A stretch of 64,000 bases of DNA from Paenibacillus nanensis. Its GTDB lineage: Bacteria; Bacillota; Bacilli; Paenibacillales; Paenibacillaceae. A model generated the notes under the pieces. That model searched no databases. It had not been told where the DNA came from and saw only the letters and a list, made by a program, of their open reading frames with translations. Position numbers and translations under genes: made by a program. Position 1 is the stretch's first letter, and the number at the start of each line of letters is the position of its first letter. Below, piece by piece: positions 8,500-17,525 of the stretch. The stretch is taken from the NCBI RefSeq assembly GCF_003583765.1, contig NZ_QXQA01000009.1, positions 177,384 through 241,383 on the forward strand, read 5' to 3'.

Positions 8500-9879
8500 C
8501 TAAGCTGTTTCATTAATGGCGCGGCCATAGCCTAGCCCTTGAATCGCAGCTTGCTCGACCATATCGGTCTCGAAAGCGTTATCGGTCACCTGCTTGCTGT
8601 CTTCTCTAAAGCCTTGACGGTTGCCTGACTGTCCGCCCTGATGGCCGTGGCCGGCATGCTGCTGCGTGAGACCGGACGCGTTTGGACTATGGGTAACCTC
8701 CAGCTTCTCGACGTTCAAGCCTTGCGCTTGAAGAGAAGCTCTAAGCTGTGCCATTTGATTATCGAGCATATCCTTCGCCATCGCGGTATCCGTCTGGAAT
8801 ACGGCTGTCAGAACGCCGTTTTGCATCGAAATACGGACGTCAACCTGACCCATATGCTCAGGGAACAGCATCAGTCTTGCCTCTGAAGCGCCGTTTAGCG
8901 TGCGGACATCAAACTTTTGAACGATTAACCCGTTCATTGTCTCCGCGAAATCTTCAGCCAGCACAAAGGTAGTCGGCGCCGCTTCTTTTCTGCCTAGAAT
9001 CGAAGCAAACTCCTTTACGTTATCCGGAGTGATCAGCGTCATAGCCGGAATAACGGCGGGATCTTCAGAATGAACCGCAGCTCCTTCGCCAGAAAAAACC
9101 TGCTGCAGCGCATTCGTTTCATTTGTCATCTCGGCTGCCGCTGCGTTTATCATAAGGGGATGAACCGTTCGTTGAGACAAGCGCTCAAGGAATTGGACGG
9201 CGTCTTTCGAAGCCGAAGGCTGAGCGGTCAACCACGACGGAATTTGCGATGATGCGTTTTTCTCCTTCACTTCTTCCGTTCCAGTATCCTCGCTTAATAC
9301 GGACGCTAGAGACTGAAGCTGATTCAGAATTAAAGCGAACGGCTCCTGTCCCTTTACCTGCTTGAAGACGCCTTGCTGCATCGCAGTCTGCAACTGCAGA
9401 AGAGAATCCTGCAGGCCAGCCTTCACTTGATGAATGGCCGCCGCTGCATCTGTATCGCCGTCTGCTTGTACAGCTGGCTGAGTCTGAGGAACGGGAATGC
9501 CGAGCAATGCAAGCAGTGCATTCAGAGCATCCAGCATCGACTGCAATTCCTCAAGCTGGCCGTCAAGCGCTTCTTCCGTTTGGCCGAGCGGCTCCAATTG
9601 ATCCACCAGTCCATCGATCAACGATAAGAGGTCTTCCAAAGCAGGGGCAGCTTCGTTACCCGTTTGCGAGGCGATCGCTTCAAGCTTGGCGATTACGGCC
9701 GCAATACCCGTTCCGTCCGCTTGTTCAGCAGCAGGAGAGGCTTCGCTGCTCATTTGCTGGACCAGCACTTGCCGGAAGCCGCCTTCTCCTTCGGAAGCAG
9801 CCAACGCTTTAACGCCTTGAACCGTTTTTGCAGCGGCGGCCTGTCCAGGCGATACGACACCAGAATTGATCATTTCCAT
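8500..9879 (-). CDS. fliK: FliK, flagellar hook-length control protein
   Basis: FliK is the secreted ruler that signals FlhB to change export specificity. The 459-residue protein has a long low-complexity N-terminal part rich in Gln, Ala and Leu, and a C-terminal Flg_hook domain at roughly residues 325-400 (LFPEHMGQVDVRISMQNGVL). Its tail holds a His/Gly/Gln-rich stretch (QQHAGHGHQGGQSG). AAGGAGGT lies 9 bases before the ATG. The N-terminal region diverges strongly within this family, so assignment rests on the C-terminal domain and on the place before flgD. Confidence 0.9.
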   Translation of the reverse strand: MEMINSGVVSPGQAAAAKTVQGVKALAASEGEGGFRQVLVQQMSSEASPAAEQADGTGIAAVIAKLEAIASQTGNEAAPALEDLLSLIDGLVDQLEPLGQTEEALDGQLEELQSMLDALNALLALLGIPVPQTQPAVQADGDTDAAAAIHQVKAGLQDSLLQLQTAMQQGVFKQVKGQEPFALILNQLQSLASVLSEDTGTEEVKEKNASSQIPSWLTAQPSASKDAVQFLERLSQRTVHPLMINAAAAEMTNETNALQQVFSGEGAAVHSEDPAVIPAMTLITPDNVKEFASILGRKEAAPTTFVLAEDFAETMNGLIVQKFDVRTLNGASEARLMLFPEHMGQVDVRISMQNGVLTAVFQTDTAMAKDMLDNQMAQLRASLQAQGLNVEKLEVTHSPNASGLTQQHAGHGHQGGQSGNRQGFREDSKQVTDNAFETDMVEQAAIQGLGYGRAINETA

Positions 9880-9921
9880 TTTTGTTTCACCTCCTTCCCC
9901 GGTTGCAGGAATGATTCCGCG

Positions 9922-10830
9922 TTAGGAGCCTGCCATAAGCTTGGACATGATTTCGGCTGCTGCCGTTTCGTCAATCGCCGACATTTCCGCGAGAATCGAA
10001 GAGCGGGTTGCATCATCCACCGAATTCAAAATCCGAAGCACTTTGCTAGGGCTGATATCCATCATTTTGATCAGCATTTCTCCGGCGCTTTTTGGAGCCA
10101 TCGACGAGAACGTTGCGCCTAATTGCTCCTGATCCAAGGTCGAAAAGACCGGTTTGTCGGCACCAATTTCTTTTTTCGCTTTATCAAGCTGCGATTGGAG
10201 AGCGGCAATTTGCAAATCTTTTGCGCTTTCGTTGTCCTTCATCGCCATCGTCACTTCGGCGGCATTCGCGGGATCCATTTTTTCCATGATGCGCACGCGG
10301 TCGTCTGCCCGCATGGAAGAGAATAGCAGCACGATTTCCTCTGTCGTCATATTCTGAACGATCGGCGCCGCTTTGCTTGGCGTCATCTTCGTGAACATGC
10401 TGGCGAGCTCCGTAATTTTGGCCGCGTATTCTTCGTTCTCCAGCTTTTTCTCTTCAGTCTGCTGCTTCAGCATCGCGTTCTCATCCTGAAGCTCCTTAAC
10501 CGTCGATTCCTGGGATTCCTTCGCGCTTGCCGCCTCAGCCAGCTCTTGCTTGACAGCGGCCAGCTCCGCTTCCAGCTCTTCGATTTTCTCCGACATCTTT
10601 ATGCTGCGGATTTGATCGTCATCCATGGAATTGCCTTCAACTTTAGGCTCAGGCAATATATCCTTGACGACCGGAATCGATTGGCCGACTCCAAGAGCCC
10701 GGTTTCGGAAATCAGCGTCGAATAACGCAAGAAGCACGCCGAGCAGCACGATCACAAACAATATGGGAACCATGACGAACATAAACCGCTCAAATCCGTT
10801 GTAACCTTTTTCTACATCTGTATCCGCCAA
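9922..10830 (-). CDS. MotE/YlxF-like flagellar protein with MgtE_N-type domain
   Basis: A 302-residue membrane-anchored protein: one transmembrane helix at about residues 16-38 (FMFVMVPILFVIVLLGVLLA), a long coiled coil at about 75-145 (EKIEELEAELAAVKQELAEA) and C-terminal helical repeats of MgtE-N/FliG-like type (MLIKMMDISPSKVLRILNSV). This is the organisation of MotE-type chaperones of the MotC stator and of Bacillus YlxF, whose gene also sits between fliJ and fliK. The start is TTG at 10830, with GGAGGAG 9 bases upstream. Its role in stator or export function is inferred from family and location. Confidence 0.82.
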   Translation of the reverse strand: MADTDVEKGYNGFERFMFVMVPILFVIVLLGVLLALFDADFRNRALGVGQSIPVVKDILPEPKVEGNSMDDDQIRSIKMSEKIEELEAELAAVKQELAEAASAKESQESTVKELQDENAMLKQQTEEKKLENEEYAAKITELASMFTKMTPSKAAPIVQNMTTEEIVLLFSSMRADDRVRIMEKMDPANAAEVTMAMKDNESAKDLQIAALQSQLDKAKKEIGADKPVFSTLDQEQLGATFSSMAPKSAGEMLIKMMDISPSKVLRILNSVDDATRSSILAEMSAIDETAAAEIMSKLMAGS

Positions 10831-10865
10831 TTTCTTTCACTCCTCCATTGGGCGAGGGTCGGGCA

Positions 10866-11312
10866 CTATGAGGTTGGCATGAGATATCGGGTTGTCGCCA
10901 TTTCATCGAGTTCATTTTGCTCTTTTAATTGAAGCGCCTGTCTGAACCGATCAAAAGCGTGATCCTTCGCTTTGAGCCATACCTTCTCATCCTTCATTTT
11001 GTCCGCAAGCTTGGAACGGCTTTGCTCCACCGCGCGTTCAGCCTGCTTCCGATCCTTCATTTTGTTCTCAATACAAGTCTGCAAATGCGTGAGATAATCG
11101 CCCAACATCTGCAGATCAGCCAGAGGAACGCCAGACCGAGCCGCATCCTGGAGCTTCAGCTCCCATTCCGCCTTCGTGTCCATTAACTGCTTCAAGGATT
11201 GCTCCACTTCAGACAGCTTGGATAGCGCGCCGGATAGCAGCCACTCTGCCTGCGTCTTCTCGCTGGTTTTTAAATCAACAACCTTCTGGAAGGAATAATG
11301 AAAGGACGCCAA
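10866..11312 (-). CDS. fliJ: FliJ, flagellar export chaperone
   Basis: FliJ is the coiled-coil stalk protein that links the FliI ATPase ring to the export gate. The 148 residues are highly charged and predicted fully helical (FHYSFQKVVDLKTSEKTQAE at the N-terminus). The frame opens with a TTG at 11321, but that lies one base from GGGAG, whereas the TTG at 11312 is at normal spacing and gives the family-like N-terminus, so 11312 is preferred. It overlaps or abuts the fliI stop (11318). Confidence 0.86.
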   Translation of the reverse strand: MASFHYSFQKVVDLKTSEKTQAEWLLSGALSKLSEVEQSLKQLMDTKAEWELKLQDAARSGVPLADLQMLGDYLTHLQTCIENKMKDRKQAERAVEQSRSKLADKMKDEKVWLKAKDHAFDRFRQALQLKEQNELDEMATTRYLMPTS

Positions 11313-11317
11313 TCTGC

Positions 11318-12643
11318 TCAACTCCCGATAAATTCATTGACCAACCGTTCTTGTGTTTCCTGCAAGTTTGCTTTTTCCGTCGTCTTCTGCCGCGTAAAAG
11401 AATGAATGGCATCGATAAATTGTAAAGCCATATCAATTTCCTGATTGGATCCTTGCTGGTACGCCCCAATATTGATGAGGTCTTCCGAATCTTTATATAT
11501 AGATAAAAGTCGTTTCAAACGATTTGCGGCATCCTGCTGCTCTTCGGTCACAATTTCTTTCATTACCCGGCTGACCGAAGCTAGAACATCAATAGCCGGG
11601 AAGTGCCCTTTGTGAGCCAAATGCCTGCTAAGGACGATATGGCCGTCGAGGATGCCGCGAACGGCATCGGCAATCGGTTCATTCATGTCATCGCCGTCTA
11701 CGAGCACGGTATAAAACGCCGTTATCGAACCAACAGGTCCCGTACCCGCACGCTCGAGCAGCTTGGGCAATGCGGCGAAGACGGAAGGCGTGTAGCCCCG
11801 GGTTGCCGGCGGTTCGCCGATGGCGAGACCAACCTCGCGCAGCGCCATCGCGTAACGAGTGACAGAATCCATCATAAGCATCACGTTCAAGCCTCTGTCG
11901 CGGAAATACTCCGCGATACTGGTCGCGATCAAAGCGCCTTTCATCCGAATAAGCGCAGGCTGATCGGATGTGGCGACGATGACGACGGATCTTGCCAGTC
12001 CTTCCGGACCCAAATCCTTCTCGATGAATTCGAGAACCTCGCGCCCGCGTTCGCCGATAAGCGCGATGACGTTGACGTCTGCCGATGTATTTCTAGCGAT
12101 CATTCCGAGAAGCGTACTTTTACCTACACCCGATCCTGCGAAAATACCGACGCGTTGTCCTTGACCGACTGTCAACAACCCGTCGATCGCGCGAACGCCA
12201 ATGCTAAGCGGCTCGGTAACACGCGGCCGATTGAGCGGATTGCTCGGCTCATTGTGCGTGGAGTAATGCTGCAGACGGCTCGGAAGACGCGATCCGTCAA
12301 GCGGGTTGCCTAAACCGTCAAGCACTTTGCCAAGCAGCTCGGAGCCAACCTGTACGGTTAACGGCTTTCCTGTGCCGACAACATCGCAGCCGGGGCTTAT
12401 CGAATGGAGGTCGCCGAGCGGCATCAGAATAACTTTGTTGTTCCGAAATCCGACCACTTCCGCTTTAAGAGGCTTTGCGCTTTTAGCGGGATAGATATAG
12501 CACAGATCTCCGATACTCGCATCCGGCCCTTCGGATTCAACGGTCAGCCCGATGACTTGCGTCACTTTGCCGTTAACTCGGACTGGGTCAAGAGGACGAA
12601 GATGCTCAAGATATTTGCCGATATCTATCTTAATGGCGTTCAT
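11318..12643 (-). CDS. fliI: FliI, flagellum-specific ATPase
   Basis: Cytoplasmic ATPase of the flagellar type III secretion system, homologous to F1 beta. The 441 residues include the Walker A stretch GIFAGSGVGKSTLLG, IGERGREVLEFIEKDLG, and the Walker B region NVMLMMDSVTRYAMALREVG. The frame extends upstream to 12679, but GAGGT is 7 bases before the ATG at 12643, giving MNAIKIDIGKYLEHL. It overlaps fliH by 14 bases. Confidence 0.96.
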   Translation of the reverse strand: MNAIKIDIGKYLEHLRPLDPVRVNGKVTQVIGLTVESEGPDASIGDLCYIYPAKSAKPLKAEVVGFRNNKVILMPLGDLHSISPGCDVVGTGKPLTVQVGSELLGKVLDGLGNPLDGSRLPSRLQHYSTHNEPSNPLNRPRVTEPLSIGVRAIDGLLTVGQGQRVGIFAGSGVGKSTLLGMIARNTSADVNVIALIGERGREVLEFIEKDLGPEGLARSVVIVATSDQPALIRMKGALIATSIAEYFRDRGLNVMLMMDSVTRYAMALREVGLAIGEPPATRGYTPSVFAALPKLLERAGTGPVGSITAFYTVLVDGDDMNEPIADAVRGILDGHIVLSRHLAHKGHFPAIDVLASVSRVMKEIVTEEQQDAANRLKRLLSIYKDSEDLINIGAYQQGSNQEIDMALQFIDAIHSFTRQKTTEKANLQETQERLVNEFIGS

Positions 12644-13469
12644 CGTCATAACCTCTTTCATCGCTGCTTTGATGAGCAAGGGCGGTCAGCTCCCGCTTAA
12701 TTTCGGATAGCTGCGTGTCGATCCGGGCGTCAATGCTGCCGAAGGCGGAGCGAATGACGCAGCCGTTATCCTTAATCGTCGAGTCCGGCAAAATTTGAAG
12801 CTCGGCCTGCGAATCGATGGCTGTATGAAGCTCCTCGCGCGCCGCTTGCACAAAGGCGAGCTGCGACGGGGCGACGCAAAGCGTAATGACGCCCTGCTCT
12901 CGCCTGCGGGATAAGGCTTTCCGAATGAGATCAAGCGCGATATTCGGCGCTTCAGTCAGCTGCTGACCGATAATTTTTTCGGCGATTGCGCAGCTCAGCT
13001 CTACGAGAAAGGGCTCGGCCTCCTGAATAATCTGTTCCCGGGTCGTATAGGCTAACTTCAGCACTTCCGACGCTTCGGACAGTTTGGCCTGCCATTGCTC
13101 GTGAAGCTCCGCCTCGGATGCGGCTGCACCTTCAGCATAGCCTTGCTCATAACCGGCTTGTCTGGCGGCTTCCGCGAGTTGCTCGTCTTCGCTGCGCTTC
13201 TCAAGCCACCAGACTTCGATCTGCGCTTCGGCGTCCGCAAGCATCTTTTCACACTCTTGCGCCGCTTCCTGCAGCCTGGACTCGGCGAATTGCTGAGCGT
13301 CTTCTAGTATTTGATCCCGAAGAGAGATGGTCTCTTCATCCGGCCCAGCCGGCTCATGCTGCTCATCGCTGACAGATAGCCCGCTTAAGCTGGGATAAGG
13401 GTTCATCCACGTCAGCTGCTTCAACTGTTCGATCGGAATGACGCTGGACGATTTGATCAAATTAGACAA
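12630..13469 (-). CDS. fliH: FliH, flagellar assembly ATPase regulator
   Basis: FliH binds and restrains FliI and docks it to the C-ring. The product of about 279 residues has the glutamate/glutamine-rich helical middle typical of the family (RLQEAAQECEKMLADAEAQI) and a C-terminal FliH domain (FLVELSCAIAEKIIGQQLTE, then ELQILPDSTIKDNGCVIRSA). The frame opens at ATG 13478, but that ATG directly abuts the GGAGGAG site; the TTG at 13469 (MSNLIKSSSVIP) has workable spacing, so the start is ambiguous by three codons. The 5' end overlaps fliG by 8 bases. Confidence 0.9.
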   Translation of the reverse strand: MSNLIKSSSVIPIEQLKQLTWMNPYPSLSGLSVSDEQHEPAGPDEETISLRDQILEDAQQFAESRLQEAAQECEKMLADAEAQIEVWWLEKRSEDEQLAEAARQAGYEQGYAEGAAASEAELHEQWQAKLSEASEVLKLAYTTREQIIQEAEPFLVELSCAIAEKIIGQQLTEAPNIALDLIRKALSRRREQGVITLCVAPSQLAFVQAAREELHTAIDSQAELQILPDSTIKDNGCVIRSAFGSIDARIDTQLSEIKRELTALAHQSSDERGYDDERH

Positions 13470-14475
13470 TGATATCATCTCCTCCGCCGCGCGCGATGAT
13501 GATTTCGCCCGATTCCTCTAACCTGCGAATCGTAGCCACGATTCGGGTTTGGGCTTCTTCGACATCACGCAGCCGGACAGGTCCCATAATATCCATTTCT
13601 TCCTTGAAGGAATCCGCCATGCGCTTCGACATGTTGCGGAAGATCGCCTCGCGAACTTCTTCGCTGGCCACTTTGAGGGCAAGCTGAAGATCCGCGTTTT
13701 CGATATCCCGGATGATGCGTTGAATGGAACGGTTGTCGATATTGACAATATCTTCGAATACAAACATCCGTTTCTTGATTTCTTCCGCAAGCTCGGGATC
13801 CTGAATTTCGAGCGCATCGAGAATCGTACGTTCTGTACCGCGGTCTACGCCATTCAAGATTTGAACGATCGAGTCGATACCGCCTGCATTTGTATAATCC
13901 TGCGTAACGGTAGCCGACAGTTTTTGCTCCAGCACTCTCTCGACTTGCGTTATAACCTCCGGAGACGTGCTGTCCATAAGCGCGATTCGTCTCGCGATAT
14001 CGGCCTGCTTATCTTGCGGCAGCGAGGATAGAATCTGAGAGGATTGATCCGGCTGCAGATAGGAGAGCACGAGAGCGATCGTTTGCGAATTTTCATTTTG
14101 TATAAAGTTCAAAATTTGCGTCGGCTCTGCCTTGCGGGCAAAGTCGAAAGGTCTGACTTGCAGCGTTGCGGTTAAGCGATTGATCACCTCAAGCGCTTTT
14201 GATTCGCCTAACGCCTTCTCCAAAATATCTTTCGCATACGTTATACCGCCTTGCGAAATATATTCTTGGGCCATACAGATTTGATGGAACTCGCTCAATA
14301 TCAGTTCGCGGTCATGGCTGTCGACCTTGCGGACGTTCGCAATTTCAAGCGTGAGCTGTTCAATCTCTTCGTCCCGCAAATGCTTGAATATTTGAGCCGA
14401 TACTTCAGGACCTAGCGTGATTAATAAAATTGCCGCCTTCTGCCGGCCAGTTAGTGGTTGCAATGTTCGTGACAA
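13462..14475 (-). CDS. fliG: FliG, flagellar motor switch protein
   Basis: FliG is the torque-generating C-ring protein attached to the MS-ring. The 337 residues show the N-terminal FliF-binding domain (LTGRQKAAILLITLGPEVSA), the middle domain with the EHPQ-like region (SYLQPDQSSQILSSLPQDKQ) and the C-terminal domain with the charged torque helix (MSKRMADSFKEEMDIMGPVR). The start is TTG at 14475, with AGGGGGG six bases upstream. The last codons GGGDDIIV supply the ribosome binding site of fliH. Confidence 0.97.
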   Translation of the reverse strand: MSRTLQPLTGRQKAAILLITLGPEVSAQIFKHLRDEEIEQLTLEIANVRKVDSHDRELILSEFHQICMAQEYISQGGITYAKDILEKALGESKALEVINRLTATLQVRPFDFARKAEPTQILNFIQNENSQTIALVLSYLQPDQSSQILSSLPQDKQADIARRIALMDSTSPEVITQVERVLEQKLSATVTQDYTNAGGIDSIVQILNGVDRGTERTILDALEIQDPELAEEIKKRMFVFEDIVNIDNRSIQRIIRDIENADLQLALKVASEEVREAIFRNMSKRMADSFKEEMDIMGPVRLRDVEEAQTRIVATIRRLEESGEIIIARGGGDDIIV

Positions 14476-14486
14476 TTCCAGCCCCC

Positions 14487-16061
14487 CTATTCATCAGCAA
14501 GCCAAGTACGAAGAAGGTTGACGAATTCGTCAGGTTTGCGTTTGGCAAGTGTTTCAAGATTTTTACGCGCTTGGCTTTCGTTGCTGACGCTTTCCAAATC
14601 AAGCGTAGGGTATTCCACTTTCGTAGCAGGCTCAGGCATGATCGCCTCTTCGATTTCAGCCTGCTTCCGTCTGCGTACGAGCATGAACGCAAGACCGCCG
14701 ATTACTGCGAGCGCCGCTGCGCCGATACCGACTACCCACGCCGTAGAAAGTCCGCCAGAAGCAGCGCCTGCCGCATCTTCCGCAAAATTCCTGGCAATGA
14801 GTGAAACTTTTTTGTTGATCAGCTCGTCATCATTAACATCCTGACCCGAATCGGCAAGCTGCGAACGAACCAAGGTTGTTAAGTAGTTCATGATCGAATT
14901 TCTTGATTCTTCGTCATTTAGTTGCGCGGCCTCGATGCCGATACTGATGGAGAGATCTTTCAATACATATGGAGATGATTGGATACTGTTCTTGATCCGG
15001 TCAAACTCGTAGTTGCGCACCGCGGAGCTCGACTCCGAAGAGCTGTTGCCCTGATTGGCCGCTTCGTAGCCCGGAATATCCGTCTCGCCGGTACCGGCTA
15101 CCCCGCCAGCTTCACCAGCAGTGCCGGTCGCCGTCGTGTTGTTCGTCTCTTCGCTTACGATAATGCCGTTATTGTTGTTATTTTCTAGCGGTCTGACAAG
15201 GTTTTCCTCGGTATGCTTCTTATCGAAATTCATGCTGCTCGATACGCTGACGACCAGATTGTCGCTGCCGACAAGCGGACCAAGAAATTGCTGGATATTC
15301 TTTTTCAGCTCCGCTTCGTATTTGTTTTGAATCTGAAATTGAAGCTCGACAACATCCGCATTCCCTGTTCCGATTCCCCCCGCTTGCGAAGAAAGCAGCT
15401 CGCCTTGCGGGCTGGAGATCGTAATATCTTCGATTGCAAGATCCGAAACCGTCGCCTGAACGAGATTGTAATATCCGTCGATTTCCTTTTGGGACGGCCG
15501 GTATCCCGGTTTAAACTTCATGACGATCGCTGCGGAAGCTTTCGTTGTGTCATCAGGCGTAAGAAAGACGCTTTCTTCTGCGGCGTTGATTAACACTTTC
15601 GAGCTTTCAACCCCTTGCAGGCCGTTGAGCAGCTTCTGAACTTCGCCGTTGAGAGCGTTCTGGTAAATGACGTTGAATTCATTTTCCGTTGTGCCTAGCT
15701 GTGATGAATTCGCACTAAAAACTTCAAATCCGATGGAACCGTTTTGCACCAAGCCTTGAGAACCGACGTCCACCTTTACTTTGGAAGCGACAGCGCTCGG
15801 CACCATAATGCTCGTCCCGCCCGCTCCAAGCTTATACGGGATGCCGTTTCCGTCCAGATAGCTCATCACTGCCGCTGAATCCGTCGCGTCTAGGTTTTGA
15901 AACGCCAATTCATATTCCGTTCGAGTGAACACGATTGTTAACAGGATAATCGTTAACAATAATCCGCTAATCGAAGCCCCCAACCATATTTTTTGTTTTT
16001 TGCCCATTTGGCCCCAGAATAGCTTTAACCGCTCGCTATATTGGGCGAATCTCTCGTTCAC
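14487..16061 (-). CDS. fliF: FliF, flagellar MS-ring protein
   Basis: FliF forms the membrane MS-ring that nucleates the basal body. The 524 residues carry two transmembrane helices, at about 25-45 (IWLGASISGLLLTIILLTIV) and about 447-467 (WVVGIGAAALAVIGGLAFML), with the ring-building YscJ/FliF domains between them (IPYKLGAGGTSIMVPSAVAS). The C-terminal FliG-binding tail ends RKPDEFVNLLRTWLADE. A low-complexity Ser/Gly/Asn segment occurs near residue 320. Start is GTG at 16061 behind GAGGTG. Confidence 0.97.
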   Translation of the reverse strand: MNERFAQYSERLKLFWGQMGKKQKIWLGASISGLLLTIILLTIVFTRTEYELAFQNLDATDSAAVMSYLDGNGIPYKLGAGGTSIMVPSAVASKVKVDVGSQGLVQNGSIGFEVFSANSSQLGTTENEFNVIYQNALNGEVQKLLNGLQGVESSKVLINAAEESVFLTPDDTTKASAAIVMKFKPGYRPSQKEIDGYYNLVQATVSDLAIEDITISSPQGELLSSQAGGIGTGNADVVELQFQIQNKYEAELKKNIQQFLGPLVGSDNLVVSVSSSMNFDKKHTEENLVRPLENNNNNGIIVSEETNNTTATGTAGEAGGVAGTGETDIPGYEAANQGNSSSESSSAVRNYEFDRIKNSIQSSPYVLKDLSISIGIEAAQLNDEESRNSIMNYLTTLVRSQLADSGQDVNDDELINKKVSLIARNFAEDAAGAASGGLSTAWVVGIGAAALAVIGGLAFMLVRRRKQAEIEEAIMPEPATKVEYPTLDLESVSNESQARKNLETLAKRKPDEFVNLLRTWLADE

Positions 16062-16103
16062 AGTTTCACCTCACCCAAAGACTTTGCTAAGAATAAAGTA
16101 CGT

Positions 16104-16409
16104 TTAAATCTGCATCCGCATAATTTCTTGGTAAGCCTCAACAACCTTGTTGCGGATTTGTGAGGTAAATTGCAAACTAAGCTGCGCTTGTTCCGATGCG
16201 ATCAGGACCTTTGTGACGTCGACTTGGCCAACTAAGTATTGATCGTTTAGCTTATGAACGTTTTTCTCCTGCGCGCTTACGCTATCAAGGGCCGTTTGCA
16301 GGTACTGTCCAAAGCTTTGTGTGAGCTCAGCCGGAGTTTTCTGCTGGGTCGGCTTCGTCTGTAACATATTTGCAGGGGCTGTCTGGCCCAGGTTCAACGA
16401 TTGAATCAC
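16104..16409 (-). CDS. fliE: FliE, MS-ring/rod junction protein
   Basis: FliE is the small adaptor between the MS-ring and the proximal rod. The 101 residues include the conserved C-terminal pattern VTKVLIASEQAQLSLQFTSQ and the end VVEAYQEIMRMQI. The N-terminus is Gln/Thr-rich. The start is GTG at 16409 with GGAGGAG five bases upstream. It lies between flgC and fliF as in all fla/che operons. Confidence 0.95.
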   Translation of the reverse strand: MIQSLNLGQTAPANMLQTKPTQQKTPAELTQSFGQYLQTALDSVSAQEKNVHKLNDQYLVGQVDVTKVLIASEQAQLSLQFTSQIRNKVVEAYQEIMRMQI

Positions 16410-16434
16410 GTAATCTCCTCCGGTAACTTATGGA

Positions 16435-16887
16435 TTATGGTTTTCCGATTTCAAGCGCCTTAACGAACATCGATTTAGTCGCGTTAAGCGCCGTTACGTT
16501 AGCTTCATAGGATCGGGACGCCGATATCATATCGACCATCTCCTTCGCGACATCAACGTTCGGCATATTCACATAGCCGTTCTCGTCTGCGTCGGGATGA
16601 GTCGGATTATAAACAAGCTTGCTCGGCGATTGGTCCTCTTGAATTTTTGCCACTCGAACGCCTTTCGCCGCGCCGCCATTTTCCATTTGCTTGGAAAGCA
16701 TGCTTGAGAAAGATTGAGCGGTTGGCTCGAGCACAACAAGCTTGCGCTTATAAGGCTCGAATTTGCCGTTCACGAAGCTTCCTCTTGTCGTCTCCGCGTT
16801 GGCGATATTGGATGAAATGACGTCCATTCTCAATCTCTGAGCCGTTAGAGCGGACGCGCTTATATCAAAACCATTGGACAGCCTCAT
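16435..16887 (-). CDS. flgC: FlgC, flagellar proximal rod protein
   Basis: Axial rod protein exported by the type III apparatus. The 150 residues have the N-terminal rod signature LTAQRLRMDVISSNIANAET and the C-terminal MPNVDVAKEMVDMISASRSY stretch followed by the amphipathic tail TKSMFVKALEIGKP. GAGAGG precedes the ATG. The gene is separated by 3 bases from flgB, indicating coupled translation. Confidence 0.96.
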   Translation of the reverse strand: MRLSNGFDISASALTAQRLRMDVISSNIANAETTRGSFVNGKFEPYKRKLVVLEPTAQSFSSMLSKQMENGGAAKGVRVAKIQEDQSPSKLVYNPTHPDADENGYVNMPNVDVAKEMVDMISASRSYEANVTALNATKSMFVKALEIGKP

Positions 16888-16890
16888 CGA

Positions 16891-17307
16891 TTAGCCTCTC
16901 CCCTCAATCGCAGTTCTCATCATACTAAAGTCGTGGTTAATCTGCTGAATGTAAAAATTGTAATTGAGCTGGTTCTTAGCGAGCAGCGACATCTCCCGAT
17001 CGATGTCGACATTATTCTGGTTGTTGTTCATGGCTGTCGTATGGTCAGTTGTGACCTTTGTCACAGGCAATCTGGCGGCATTTGCGCCTATAGCAATATG
17101 TTTGCTATGGCTCGTTCGTCCTGCTAACTGCAATTGGCCGCCTGCTCCCATCGATTCTTCCAGCAATTGCTCGAATAAAACTTCCGACCTTTTAAAATAT
17201 GGCGTCTCAGCATTTGCAATATTGTTAGAAATGACACGTTGTCTTGTTTCTGCCGCGAAAACCGCCGCTTCCATCCGGTTAAATGACGCGCTATTCAACA
17301 ATTTCAT
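16891..17307 (-). CDS. flgB: FlgB, flagellar proximal rod protein; first gene of the fla/che operon
   Basis: Rod protein contacting FliE. The 138 residues show the rod signature RQRVISNNIANAETPYFKRS and the C-terminal NNVDIDREMSLLAKNQLNYN. It is the first gene of the flagellar operon; upstream (17308-17525) lie about 160 bases of AT-rich leader and then the codY terminator. I could not find a convincing SigA or SigD promoter there by eye. Confidence 0.95.
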   Translation of the reverse strand: MKLLNSASFNRMEAAVFAAETRQRVISNNIANAETPYFKRSEVLFEQLLEESMGAGGQLQLAGRTSHSKHIAIGANAARLPVTKVTTDHTTAMNNNQNNVDIDREMSLLAKNQLNYNFYIQQINHDFSMMRTAIEGRG

Positions 17308-17469
17308 GTAGTTTCACCACTTTCACTTTGAAAATCATATTTTACGTATTCAACAGATTATCCTACTTTCCTTCTTCATTCGACATAAAAACATTAAAAA
17401 AATGAGATGACTTTGTCGATTTGCGCTACAACGAATATCTTCATCAATTTCCTAAAAGTTTACAATAAG

Positions 17470-17508
17470 AAAAAAGCCCTATCTTTGTTGACAAGATAGG
17501 ACTTTTTT
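17470..17508 (-). terminator. Terminator downstream of codY
   Basis: Inverted repeat AGTCCTATCTT / AAGATAGGGCT (stem arms 17475-17485 and 17493-17503) with a 7-base loop, followed on the minus strand by a T-run. A-runs on the other side make it look bidirectional. It separates the codY transcription unit from flgB. Confidence 0.85.
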
Positions 17509-17525
17509 AATATATAGGCATTTGC

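Noticed and set aside
17308..17345. Possible CodY box upstream of flgB (GATTTTCAAAGTGAAA)
   Set aside because: Only the left half resembles the CodY consensus; the right half does not match.
17341..17460. SigA or SigD promoter for flgB
   Set aside because: TCGACA-17-TAATGT and GATAAT were considered, but neither pair is convincing and no TAAA-N15-GCCGATAA is present.
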